From Synechococcales cyanobacterium CNB (lineage in GTDB: Bacteria; Planctomycetota; Phycisphaerae; Phycisphaerales; UBA1924): a stretch of DNA of 64,000 nt. A model generated the notes under the pieces. It was not told the DNA's origin, did not search any database, and saw only the letters and a list, made by a program, of their open reading frames with translations. The stretch's first letter is position 1, and each line of letters starts with the position of its first letter. Shown in pieces: positions 24,781 through 33,336 of this stretch. The stretch covers positions 62,001-126,000 of the forward strand of contig SZOZ01000010.1 in the NCBI GenBank assembly GCA_030263455.1, written 5' to 3'. Position numbers and translations under genes: made by a program.

Positions 24781-26136
24781 ATGCCCATCCTGCCCCTGCC
24801 ACAGTTCGAGGAGGATCTCCGCGCCTGGGAGGAGGACCGGAAGGCGTACGAGCGTCTGAACGCGCCCAAGAGCATTGTCGTCCGCTTCGGCGTGATGAAG
24901 CTCATCGGCGAGTACCCCTACGACGGCGACGCCAAACCGGGCTGCGGGAGCAGGCTCGTCGTCCGCACGCACCGCGGAGTCGAACTCGGCGAGATGCTCA
25001 CCAGCACCTGCCCGAACTCGGGGTGCTCCAAGAGCGTCTCGCGCCAGGACATGCTCGCCTACATCGAGAACTCCGGCGGACGCGACTACCCGTTCTTCGA
25101 CCAGGGGCGGGTGCTGCGCGTCGCCACCCGCGAGGATCTCGACCGCCAGGCGGCGATCGAGCAGCGAGCCAATGAGCTGCGCGTCGAGGCCAGGGCGGAG
25201 GCGGAACGGCTCAACCTCCCGATGAAGATCGTGCAGGTCGAGCCGATCCTCGGCGGGGAGCGGATCACGGTCTACGGCATGTCCGAGGAGCGGGTCGACT
25301 TCCGCGAGTTCGTCCACCGCGTCTCCGACCGGTGGCGCACCCGCGTGGACGTGCGGCAGGTCGGGGCGCGCGACGAGGCCCGCCTGGTCGCCGACTACGA
25401 ACGCTGCGGCCAGTACTGCTGCTGCAAGAACTTCCTGAAGGTGCTCAAGCCCATCTCGATGCGCTCGGCCAAGACGCAGAAGGCCACGCTCGAACCGCTC
25501 AAGATATCCGGGCGGTGCGGGCGGCTCATGTGCTGCCTGCGCTACGAGGACGAGACCTACGAGGACCTCAAGAAGCGACTCCCTCACCGCAAGAGCAGGG
25601 TTGGCACACCCGAGGGCGACGGCATCGTCATCGACGCGCAGATTCTCACGCAACTCGTGCTCGTGCGCCTCGACGCGGACGGGCGCGACATCGCCGTCCC
25701 GGTCGAGGAACTCGTGCCCGTCGGCACCCCCGCGACGCGCGAGCCGTCCACCCCCGCCCCGCGTCCCGGACGACCGGCTCGACCCGAACGCCGCGCTCCA
25801 GGCCCCGCGCCCGCGCACGTGCGCGACCGCGAGCGTGCCCGCGATACGGCGCGGGAGCCGACGCCAGCGAGCGAGGAACGCACCCCAGAACCCGCCGCGT
25901 CCGTTGAGGGCGAGCAGCGCAAGAAGAAACGCCGCCGGAAGAAGCGCAGGCCCGGCGCTGGCGGCACCCCCCAGTCGAGCGGAGCGCCGGGCGCTCCGGG
26001 AGCGTCCGGTTCGTCCTCGCCCCCCCCTGCCGCGAGGCCGGAGGGCGCGCGCCCGCAGGATGCCGACGGTGCCCACCCCCGCAAGCGTCGTCGCCGGCGC
26101 AAGCGCCCCGGTGGTGGTCAGGCGCCGACACCGTGA
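24781..26136 (+). CDS. PSP1 domain protein (RicT/YaaT-like) with disordered basic tail
   Basis: The protein has 451 aa. Residues ~30-320 form the PSP1/RicT core with its characteristic cysteines: CGQYCCCKNFLK near 215-225 and ISGRCGRLMCCLRYE near 240-255, plus CPNSGCSKS earlier. In Bacillus, RicT is part of the RicAFT Fe-S complex that affects RNase Y; whether that applies here is unknown. The last ~130 residues are Pro/Ala-rich with two clusters of Arg/Lys (KKKRRRKKRR and KRRRRRKR), likely disordered and nucleic-acid-binding. The start is ATG 24781 with GGAGG four bases upstream. Confidence 0.85.
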   Translation: MPILPLPQFEEDLRAWEEDRKAYERLNAPKSIVVRFGVMKLIGEYPYDGDAKPGCGSRLVVRTHRGVELGEMLTSTCPNSGCSKSVSRQDMLAYIENSGGRDYPFFDQGRVLRVATREDLDRQAAIEQRANELRVEARAEAERLNLPMKIVQVEPILGGERITVYGMSEERVDFREFVHRVSDRWRTRVDVRQVGARDEARLVADYERCGQYCCCKNFLKVLKPISMRSAKTQKATLEPLKISGRCGRLMCCLRYEDETYEDLKKRLPHRKSRVGTPEGDGIVIDAQILTQLVLVRLDADGRDIAVPVEELVPVGTPATREPSTPAPRPGRPARPERRAPGPAPAHVRDRERARDTAREPTPASEERTPEPAASVEGEQRKKKRRRKKRRPGAGGTPQSSGAPGAPGASGSSSPPPAARPEGARPQDADGAHPRKRRRRRKRPGGGQAPTP

Positions 26137-26235
26137 ACACCTCGACGGATCACCGACACCCGTGCCACCAGCGTCGGCTGCCGGGAGCCGAAGGTGGTGC
26201 CTCGCCTCACGGCCACCCGTCCGACAACGCCCCGC

Positions 26236-26241
26236 TACCCT
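26236..26241 (+). promoter_or_regulatory. -10 box TACCCT of a leaderless promoter (signal peptidase)
   Basis: TACCCT, six bases and then ATG at 26248. It fixes this ATG in preference to an upstream in-frame start at 26194. Confidence 0.45.
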
Positions 26242-26247
26242 TCCGCC

Positions 26248-27972
26248 ATGCCCGACGCACCCGCTCCGGATCGGCCGCCCTCGTCCTTCAAGGAGACCGC
26301 GATCTCCGTCGTGATCGCGTTCGTGCTCGCGTTCGTCTTCCGCGGCTTCGTGGTCGAGGCCTTTGTCATCCCGACCGGCTCGATGGCCCCGACGCTTCTC
26401 GGGGCGCACACCCGCTTCCACAGCCCGGAGTCCGGGGCGGTCTGGACCGTCAACCCGCGCGACGTGGGGCAGGCACGCTCGGGTGAGACGCTCCCGCTGC
26501 CCATCCAGGGCGAGAACCGGCCGCTGCGGGTCACCGACCCGATGACCGGCGCCCGCATCGGCGAGCAGCTGCCCGAGAGCCTCGGGCGCAACAAGCGGCT
26601 GCTCGGCGGCGACCGCATCTTTGTCCTCAAGTATCTCTACTCGGTCTACGACCCGTCGCGCTTCGACGCCGCGGTCTTCAAATATCCAGGCCGGCCGCAG
26701 GAGAACTACATCAAGCGGCTCGTCGGCCTGCCGGGCGAGGAGGTCGCCCTCGTCGACGGGGACGTGTTCGTGCGCCCCGCCGCGGCCCGCGCCGCCGGCG
26801 CGACGCAGAGCGACTGGACCGCCAACGACTGGACCATCGCCCGCAAACCCGAGCGCGTGCAGCGTGCCCTCTGGATGCCCGTCTACGACAGCCGGTACGC
26901 GCCGCTCCGCCCCGAGCGAGACCTGCGCCGGTGGTTCCGCGCCCCGTGGCTCGGCACGACGGGCGCGGGCGAGACCGACCCTGCCTGGCAGATCGAGGAC
27001 CGGCACGACTACGTCTACTCCGGCGAGGGACCGACCGTGCTGCGCTGGGACCACGAGAACTGGCCCGTCACCGACCGCTACCCCTACAACGAGATCGACC
27101 CGCTCGGTCCCAACCCCTTCGGCGGACGCTTCGACGTGAACCAGGGCATGGCGATCTTCCCGGTCTGCGATGTGCGCGTCGCGTTCGGCGTGCGGCCCAT
27201 GCGCGCCGGGCCGAGCATCGCCGCCGTGCTGAGCGCGCGCGGGCACGAGTTCCGGGCCGAGCTCGAGGGCGACCGCGTTACGGTGCGCATGCGCCCCGTG
27301 TCCGAAGGGATCGCGAGCGAGGCTGAGTCGTGGCGCGAGATCGGCACGGGCCGGCTGCCGCGCGCCCTGCCCGCCGGCGAGGTCACCAACCTCGAGTTCT
27401 GGTTCGTCGATCAGAGCGTGCAGGTCTGGCACGAGGGCAGGCGCGTCGTGCTGGCCGAGTACGCCTGGTCGCCCGCCCTGCGCGTCGCGCACGCGACGGG
27501 TCGGCCGTTCGCCGAGGTCATGCGCCAGCAGCGCAGCGGCAACGTGCTCGCCGACTACCGGCTCTTCACCCCTCCCCGCGTGCGAGTCGAGTTCTCCGGC
27601 TCCCCGGTGACGCTCTCGCGCGTGCGGCTCGACCGCGACGTGCACTACCAGGCATCCGCCTACGACCGTCGGCACGGGGCGCGCGGCACCCACGTCCGCG
27701 ACGGCCAGCCCGCTCTCGCCACCCACCCCGCGCAGCCGTGCGTCCTCGGGCCGCACCAGTTCTTCGCCTGCGGCGACAACGCCGCCTCCAGCCTCGACGG
27801 CCGCCTCTGGGACACGCCCGACCCGTGGGTCGCGGCGGAGTTCGACCCGACGCCAGGCGTCGTGCCGCGCGACCTGCTGATCGGCAAGGCGTTCTTCGTC
27901 TACTTCCCCGCCGTCAGCTGGGAGAAGCGAGCGCCCGTGCCGGACTTTGGAAGGATGCGGTTCGTGTGGTAG
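26248..27972 (+). CDS. lepB: Signal peptidase I with large insertions
   Basis: The protein has 574 aa, more than twice the usual length. One N-terminal membrane helix (~17-33) is followed by box B IPTGSMAPTLLG with the catalytic Ser at residue 45. Box C GGDRIFVLKY comes next, then box D ENYIKRLVGLPGE with the catalytic Lys near 156, and finally box E CGDNAASSLDGRLWD near 510. About 65 extra residues separate boxes B and C, and ~330 separate D and E; the second insert includes a beta-rich stretch that could be a lectin-like domain (about 310-390). It cleaves Sec and Tat signal peptides, of which this window encodes many. Leaderless ATG. Confidence 0.9.
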   Translation: MPDAPAPDRPPSSFKETAISVVIAFVLAFVFRGFVVEAFVIPTGSMAPTLLGAHTRFHSPESGAVWTVNPRDVGQARSGETLPLPIQGENRPLRVTDPMTGARIGEQLPESLGRNKRLLGGDRIFVLKYLYSVYDPSRFDAAVFKYPGRPQENYIKRLVGLPGEEVALVDGDVFVRPAAARAAGATQSDWTANDWTIARKPERVQRALWMPVYDSRYAPLRPERDLRRWFRAPWLGTTGAGETDPAWQIEDRHDYVYSGEGPTVLRWDHENWPVTDRYPYNEIDPLGPNPFGGRFDVNQGMAIFPVCDVRVAFGVRPMRAGPSIAAVLSARGHEFRAELEGDRVTVRMRPVSEGIASEAESWREIGTGRLPRALPAGEVTNLEFWFVDQSVQVWHEGRRVVLAEYAWSPALRVAHATGRPFAEVMRQQRSGNVLADYRLFTPPRVRVEFSGSPVTLSRVRLDRDVHYQASAYDRRHGARGTHVRDGQPALATHPAQPCVLGPHQFFACGDNAASSLDGRLWDTPDPWVAAEFDPTPGVVPRDLLIGKAFFVYFPAVSWEKRAPVPDFGRMRFVW

Positions 27973-28218
27973 AAGAAAGGACGCGCTGACTACTTCAAGC
28001 GCCAGGGATTCCTTCCAATCGACGCGTCATCTAACCTCTCCTCTTGGCGCGTAAACTCTCTTCCGGCATACTGGCGGCGTGGGCGCCTTGTGCCCGGTTC
28101 GCCGTCGCGGCGGGCCGGGTTGGTGAACGCACACCGGACATCGGGAGACCGACCATGACAGCGACCGGCACGACTGGCTTCGTGATGGGACTTCTTTCGA
28201 CAATCCGTTCGGGGGGGG

Positions 28219-29883
28219 GTGAGGGCAGGGTTGGCCCTGGCTGTCGCCTGCGGCCTCGCTGTGCCCGGTGTGGTGTCGGCCCAGGCCGTCTACCCGCCGC
28301 TTCGGATCAACCCGCGCCCGCCGGGTGACACGACGCCGTACTACGGCGGCGCGATCGACGGCGCGCTCTTCCCCCGCTCCGAAGTCGTCGCGGCCACCAC
28401 GAAGGGCGGCTCCCCAACGGAGGTGCTCTACGCCATCATCTTCAACCTCGGGGCTGACTTTCCATACACCGGCACACTGACGGTCCCGCCCAATAGCGAC
28501 AACCCGGCCTTGGCCCACCCCGCCGTGCGGTTCACACAGAGCGCGGGCATCCGGCAGTTCTGGCTCGGTGCGAGCGGCGTCAAGCCCGACGCGACGACGG
28601 GCGTCTACGTGGCAAAGCGCGACCTCGACACGTTCGAGTTCGAGGACGCCGTGACGGCTGTCGAACATTCCGCCGCGCTGCCGGCCGTCAGCAGGCCGGT
28701 CTTCCCCGCGTTCCCCTTCGACGCCGACCTGTACGTCTCCTACGTCGAGAGCCTCGGCGGGTGCTGCTCCGGGTGCCCCGCCGAGCCGCCCTCGGCCTTC
28801 GGGCGGCGCTCGCCCGACTTCGGCCAGAACTGGTCCGGCTTCCAGGTCAAGCCGCCCGTCCCGCCCACGCCCTGCGACTACCGCGGGCGCGGCCCGGCCG
28901 TCGTCACCGGCACGGGCAACGCGCTGATCGTCGCCGCCGCGGATGTGGACGTGCGCGCCCTCGGCGCGCCCGACCCCGACTGGCTCAACAACGAGGGAAG
29001 GCCGTTCGTCACGCGATCCACCGATCAGGGCGCTTCGTGGACACAGCAGCCCATCACGATTGGCGAGGGCTTCGGCATCGCTCCACCCCAGCCCGGAGAC
29101 GCCATCGCCATCGACGGCGGCGAGTTCCTGCCCTACATCGCCATCCGCCGGCGCAACAACGCGCCAGACATCGTCCACGTCCTCTTCGCGGCCCGCGAGA
29201 CGCCCGAGTCCGGCGATCTCGACCTCTACCTCGCCACGAGCTTCGACGCCGGCGCGACCTTCGAGAACCAGGACATCCTCCACCTCACCGACATCAAACT
29301 GCACGGCATCGACGCCCTTCCCGAGGGGCCGGACCAGATCCCGGCCGGCCTCGCCGTTGACTCCTGCGGCGGCGTCCACATCCTCTGGTACGACACCTTC
29401 GGCACCTCCCCAACGCCGCCCGAGGTGGACCTGCACGTCTACTGGGCCTTCATCGACGAGACGCAGATCGGCCTGCCCGACCCGCAGATCGTCGTCGAGC
29501 GCCTGACGACCCAGGCATTCACGGCCGGCACGATGGCAAGCCCCGTCTTCCTCGGCGAGCGCCAGGGCCTCGCCACGGTCCAGCGCGGCTTCGGCGGCCT
29601 GTGGGTCTACGCCTGCTACGCCATGGTCGAGGAAGGCCTCGTGAACACCTACGTCTCCCGCGTTCACTGGGGCAACGTCTGCACGACGGGCGGCATGATC
29701 ACGGCTTCCGCCGACTTCAACGCCGACGGCCAGGTCTCCGGCGACGATGCCGCCTTCTACACCGCCGCGTGGGCAGCGGGCGATCCCGCCGCGGCCGACA
29801 TGACCGACGACGGCGAGGTCGGCGCGGACGACCTGCTCATCTACTTCGACATCTACGAGCAGGCCACCAGCGGCAACGAGTGA
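28219..29883 (+). CDS. Secreted protein with degenerate EF-hand/dockerin-like C terminus; start affected by a G9 tract
   Basis: The protein has 554 aa. A signal peptide (RAGLALAVACGLAVPGVVSAQ) precedes a large beta-rich region with sialidase-like Asp-box-type motifs (STDQGASW, SFDAGATF). The C-terminal ~60 residues hold two degenerate calcium loops (DFNADGQVSGDDAAFY and DMTDDGEVGADDLLIY). The GTG at 28219 lies inside a run of nine G (28211-28219). An upstream ATG at 28155 with a good GGGAG ribosome site reads into the same tract one base out of frame and would join this gene if the tract had eight G. So the true start may be 28155, with a frameshift or a variable tract. Confidence 0.72.
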   Translation: MRAGLALAVACGLAVPGVVSAQAVYPPLRINPRPPGDTTPYYGGAIDGALFPRSEVVAATTKGGSPTEVLYAIIFNLGADFPYTGTLTVPPNSDNPALAHPAVRFTQSAGIRQFWLGASGVKPDATTGVYVAKRDLDTFEFEDAVTAVEHSAALPAVSRPVFPAFPFDADLYVSYVESLGGCCSGCPAEPPSAFGRRSPDFGQNWSGFQVKPPVPPTPCDYRGRGPAVVTGTGNALIVAAADVDVRALGAPDPDWLNNEGRPFVTRSTDQGASWTQQPITIGEGFGIAPPQPGDAIAIDGGEFLPYIAIRRRNNAPDIVHVLFAARETPESGDLDLYLATSFDAGATFENQDILHLTDIKLHGIDALPEGPDQIPAGLAVDSCGGVHILWYDTFGTSPTPPEVDLHVYWAFIDETQIGLPDPQIVVERLTTQAFTAGTMASPVFLGERQGLATVQRGFGGLWVYACYAMVEEGLVNTYVSRVHWGNVCTTGGMITASADFNADGQVSGDDAAFYTAAWAAGDPAAADMTDDGEVGADDLLIYFDIYEQATSGNE

Positions 29884-29896
29884 TGCCACACTCCAA

Positions 29897-29924
29897 GCCG
29901 GCGTCGCTCAACGGCGACGCCGGC
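29897..29924. terminator. Strong hairpin between convergent genes
   Basis: An 11-bp perfect stem GCCGGCGTCGC/GCGACGCCGGC with a six-base loop lies between convergent genes. It overlaps the poly-arginine codons and stop of the minus-strand gene at 29908. There is no T-run on either side, so it may be an mRNA-end-stabilising or factor-dependent element instead of an intrinsic terminator. Confidence 0.4.
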
Positions 29925-31005
29925 GATTCGACACCAGCCCAATTCCCGCGAGCAACACCCACGCCGTGCCCGGTGTGGGAATCGTGCCGATCCACAGCCA
30001 CGCCTCGCTGGGACCTCGCGTTGCAAACCCCGTAACATAAAGCGTGTCACCGTCCTGATAGACCCCGGTTGCACTTGATCCGAAGAACTGCGGCGGCAAC
30101 AGCGCGTGAAGGTTGACGAAACTGGCCGGGTCATCGCTCAGCCAGACACCCGCCTGTACCAGACCGCCGAACGATGCCGATCCCGCATGAACCGTGCCGG
30201 TCGTGCCGTACATGTCCGAGGCGATTGATCCCGGAGGGCTGAAATCCACGAAACTCTCCTTGCTGCCGCGCCACAGCGCCGCACGCGGGTTCTCGCCTAG
30301 GTTCTGCACCAGACCGACCTGTACCCCTGGCGCCATTCCGAACACCTTCGCCTCGTCAACGCCCGGCGGCGTCAGGTCCACCACGCTCTCCGCGGTCCCC
30401 GCCCAGATCACCGCCTCCGCTCTCGCGCCGCCCGGGAGTGTCGCCCACCCGCCCTGCAGCACGCCGTCCGTCGCCAAGGCGTGCGACTGCTCCGCGCCAG
30501 CGGGGTGAAGATCGACGAATGACGCAGCAGTCCCTTGCCACAACGCGGCGTGCGACCTGCCTGTAGCCGTGTGCGAGGCGCGTCCGACCTGCATGTTCCC
30601 GACAACGGCCTTGGCATCCGACGCCCAGTACCCTCCCCCTGGGTGCAGGTTCACCGCACTCTCGGGCGTGCTGCGCCAGAGGGCGGCGTGGAATGTGCCG
30701 TATGTCGGGCTGACCTGCCCGACCTGGCTCGACCCGTCCATGCCGTTGATTCGGCCCACCACCGCCCACGACGGCGTCAGGTCGAGCCAACTCTCCGCAG
30801 AGCCTTCCCAAACCGCCGCACGCCCGGGCCCGCCGGGGTCGGAAGTGGTCACGAGCCCGCCCTGTCGAGTCCCATAAGCCGCGAACGCCTTGGATTGCGA
30901 CTCCTCCTGTGGATGGAGCGGCACCGCCTGCCACTGGTACTGAGCGGCCGTCGCGGAACCCACCACCAGAGCCAGCCCCGTCCCGATCGCATTCGAAAAG
31001 CGCAC
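29908..31005 (-). CDS. PEP-CTERM-like secreted protein with internal repeats
   Basis: The protein has 365 aa. A signal peptide is followed by about seven repeats of ~45 residues with the cores HAALW..T..S.VDLHP or AAVWEGSAESWLDLTP, separated by G.QVG-type strands, probably a beta-propeller-like array. The C terminus is IPTPGTAWVLLAGIGLVSN followed by five Arg, a tripartite sorting signal (P-G, hydrophobic helix, basic end). The start is GTG 31005 with GGAGG (complement of 31011-31015) five bases away. No exosortase gene is in the window. The function is unknown. Confidence 0.78.
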   Translation of the reverse strand: MRFSNAIGTGLALVVGSATAAQYQWQAVPLHPQEESQSKAFAAYGTRQGGLVTTSDPGGPGRAAVWEGSAESWLDLTPSWAVVGRINGMDGSSQVGQVSPTYGTFHAALWRSTPESAVNLHPGGGYWASDAKAVVGNMQVGRASHTATGRSHAALWQGTAASFVDLHPAGAEQSHALATDGVLQGGWATLPGGARAEAVIWAGTAESVVDLTPPGVDEAKVFGMAPGVQVGLVQNLGENPRAALWRGSKESFVDFSPPGSIASDMYGTTGTVHAGSASFGGLVQAGVWLSDDPASFVNLHALLPPQFFGSSATGVYQDGDTLYVTGFATRGPSEAWLWIGTIPTPGTAWVLLAGIGLVSNRRRRR

Positions 31006-31155
31006 TGCAACCTCCCGACTGTGCGTCGCCGTCGGCAATGCTGCCACAGGAACCCGCTAAGACCAGCGCCTTCCCCACCCGATTCGCACCGTTCCGCCCC
31101 CTACCATCCTCCCCAACCCCGTCCCCGCCGCCCCGCGGCCGCGCAGGAGTCCCCC

Positions 31156-32559
31156 GTGGGCAAGACGAAGTACGACGGCACACTCCGACACATCCTCTGC
31201 CGGCGCATCCCCACGCCGCCCTTCGGGCGCTTCGAGGACCGCCACGTCGTCCGCTACGACGAGTACGTCCGCACCGGCGGCTACGAGGCCCTCCGCAAGG
31301 CACTCGCCATGAAGCCCGAGGCCGTCACCGACGAGGTCAAGAAGTCCATGCTCCGCGGCCGCGGCGGCGCGGGCTTCCCGACCGGCCTCAAGTGGACCTT
31401 CCTCCCCAAGGTCGAGCCGGGCACGGACCCCGGCCCACGCTACCTGGCGGTGAACGCCGACGAGAGCGAGCCGGGCACCTTCAAGGACCGCCTCTTGATG
31501 GACTACGACCCGCACCTCATGCTCGAGGGCATCGCCATCTGCTGCTACGCCTGCCACCTCAGCACCGCCTACATCTTCATCCGCGGCGAGTACCACCACC
31601 AGGCCATGGTCGTCGAGGAGGCCATCCGCGAGGCCTACGCCAACGGCATCTTCGGCGACAAGGGACTCATCAACTCCCCGGCCAACACCGGCGGCGAACG
31701 CTTCGTCGTCGACTGCCATCTCCACCGCGGCGCGGGCGCGTACATCTGCGGCGAAGAGACCGGCCTGCTCGAAGCCATCGAGGGCAAACGCGGCTGGCCG
31801 CGGATCAAGCCGCCCTTCCCGGCCGTCAAGGGCCTCTTCGGCCGACCCACCATCATCAACAACGTCGAGACCCTCGCCCACCTGCCCTTCATCCTCGCCG
31901 AGGGTGCGCACGCCTTCATGGCCCAGGGTGTCGAGAGCACCGTCGGCGGGCCGCCCAGCTACGGCACCAAGCTCATGGGCGTCAGCGGCCACGTCAACCG
32001 GCCCGGCTGCTACGAGTTCGAACTCGGCATCCCCCTGCGCACGCTCGTCGAGGAGCACTGCGGCGGCATCCGCAACGGCAAGAAGTACAAGGCCGCCATT
32101 CCCGGCGGCGTCAGCATGGGCATCCTCGACTCAGACCAGTACGACGCCGAACTCGACTTCGACATCGGACGAAAGCACAACGTCCTCGGCCTCGGCACCG
32201 CCTGCCCCACCGTCTTCGACGAGGACACCGACATGGTCGCCGTCGCACGCAACATCGCACGCTTCTTCAAGCACGAGTCCTGCGGCCAGTGCACGCCCTG
32301 CCGCGAGGGCAGCGGCTGGCTCTACCAACTCCTCTGCCGAATCGAGGAGGGACACGCCAAGACCCGCGACCTCGACCTCGCCCTCGAAATCGCCACCAGC
32401 ATGGGCACCATGCCCGGCACGACCATCTGCGGCCTGGCGGACGGCAACAACTGGGCCGTCCGCACCATCATGAACAAGTTCCGCGACGAGTTCGAACGCC
32501 GCGTCGAACGCACCGCCGTCCCCGTCAAGATGACCATCGGCGCGGGGGCGAAGGGGTAG
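31156..32559 (+). CDS. nuoF: NADH-quinone oxidoreductase subunit F (NuoF), stand-alone
   Basis: The protein has 467 aa. It has the FMN/NADH-binding stretch LRGRGGAGFPTGLKW, NADESEPGTFKDR, GAGAYICGEETGLLEA, and the [4Fe-4S] ligands in ESCGQCTPCREG with the fourth Cys in TTICGLAD. NuoF is the NADH-oxidising flavoprotein of complex I. No other nuo gene is adjacent in this window, so the complex-I genes must be elsewhere or this subunit serves another NADH-dependent complex. The start is GTG 31156 with AGGAG upstream. A TACCAT box near 31106 may be its -10. Confidence 0.92.
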   Translation: MGKTKYDGTLRHILCRRIPTPPFGRFEDRHVVRYDEYVRTGGYEALRKALAMKPEAVTDEVKKSMLRGRGGAGFPTGLKWTFLPKVEPGTDPGPRYLAVNADESEPGTFKDRLLMDYDPHLMLEGIAICCYACHLSTAYIFIRGEYHHQAMVVEEAIREAYANGIFGDKGLINSPANTGGERFVVDCHLHRGAGAYICGEETGLLEAIEGKRGWPRIKPPFPAVKGLFGRPTIINNVETLAHLPFILAEGAHAFMAQGVESTVGGPPSYGTKLMGVSGHVNRPGCYEFELGIPLRTLVEEHCGGIRNGKKYKAAIPGGVSMGILDSDQYDAELDFDIGRKHNVLGLGTACPTVFDEDTDMVAVARNIARFFKHESCGQCTPCREGSGWLYQLLCRIEEGHAKTRDLDLALEIATSMGTMPGTTICGLADGNNWAVRTIMNKFRDEFERRVERTAVPVKMTIGAGAKG

Positions 32560-32581
32560 GGAGCCGGCGGCGGATAGGGTC

Positions 32582-32611
32582 TTGACAGGGATATTTTGTT
32601 TGGTATATGAT
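32582..32611 (+). promoter_or_regulatory. Sigma70-type leaderless promoter (TTGACA, 18 bp, TATGAT)
   Basis: TTGACA at 32582-32587, an 18-base spacer and TATGAT at 32606-32611, followed by six bases and the GTG at 32618. It is the best consensus promoter in the window and is leaderless, yet it drives a broken gene. Confidence 0.6.
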
Positions 32612-32617
32612 CGGTCT

Positions 32618-32894
32618 GTGGCGAACCAGCGGATCAAACCGGGCGGAAAGGTCTTTAGAGACCCCATCCACCAGTTGATCCGGATCGACCAGGACGACGA
32701 GTTCATTCTCGACATGATTGACACCCCCGAGTTTCAGCGGCTCCGGAGGATCCGCCAACTCGGCGTGAGCTGGATCACCTACCCCGGGGCTGAACACTCA
32801 AGCCCGCGCCGAGCGCAACGCTTGGCGGCACTCCCTCGCCGAACACACCCGCACCCTCGACCTCATCGACCGCCTCGCCCGGCTCGGGGAATAA
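32618..32894 (+). pseudogene. Truncated HD-domain (SAMHD1/dGTPase-like) gene fused to the 3' end of another reading frame
   Basis: From GTG 32618 the first ~60 residues (GGKVFRDPIHQLIRI, then MIDTPEFQRLRRIRQLG and ITYPGAEHS) match the start of SAMHD1-like HD proteins and stop just before the metal-binding histidines. After about 32797 the match ends. A second frame from 32802 (ARAERNAWRHSLAEHT to a TAA at 32892-32894) has the look of a genuine protein C terminus. The original frame runs on to 32956 without recognisable content. This is best read as a deletion that joined two gene fragments. Confidence 0.6.
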
Positions 32895-32934
32895 GGGCCG
32901 GTTTACTCCCCCGATCCCCTGTCTTCGCGAACAT

Positions 32935-32959
32935 CTATCAGTTTGTGTCAAACTGATAG
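32935..32959. repeat. Perfect 11-bp inverted repeat
   Basis: CTATCAGTTTG (32935-32945), TGT, CAAACTGATAG (32949-32959). It is AT-rich in a GC-rich region, has no T-run beyond it, and lies just after the broken HD gene. It may be an operator or a mobile-element end. Confidence 0.6.
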
Positions 32960-33274
32960 TTCATGCGGATCATCGGTCGCCGGTTTGAGTTCAGGCCGAC
33001 GCGTAAACTGCTCCGGCTCGCCTGAGCAACCCCCGGAACTCGCCAGGAGCCGCGACGCATGCCCCCTCCCGCCTGCCCAGCCTGCGGCATCCAGCTCCAG
33101 ACCGGCGCGGCCATCAACCCCGGCGTGGAAGCGAACCTCGCCGTGCTGCTGTTCGCCGCGCCCGTGCCATGAAGCATCCGTACCCGCTCGCGGACCCAAG
33201 CCGGCGCCCCTGCACACACCCGAACCGACGATGCGCGGGTGCTCGACAATGCGGCGCGCGCCACGCGTGGACCC
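32960..33274. other. Non-coding stretch without recognised gene
   Basis: The only open frame of note (33058-33171, plus strand) would encode 37 residues starting with PPPACPACG, a possible zinc-ribbon remnant. It has no ribosome site and I do not call it. Together with the pseudogene this makes 32560-33274 a decayed region. Confidence 0.4.
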
Positions 33275-33312
33275 AAAGAAAAACCGCCGCGGGCGTGTTC
33301 GGCCCGCGGCGG
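33275..33312 (-). terminator. Intrinsic terminator of the PEP-CTERM gene at 33337
   Basis: On the minus strand an 11-bp perfect GC stem (33284-33294 with 33302-33312, seven-base loop) is followed by TTTTTCTTT, 25 bases after the stop codon. Confidence 0.8.
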
Positions 33313-33336
33313 CGTGAGATCAGGACACGTCAGGCA

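Noticed and set aside
33058-33171. A 37-codon frame with a CPACG motif
   Set aside because: No ribosome site or leaderless promoter and only one Cys pair; it may be a zinc-ribbon remnant but cannot be supported.
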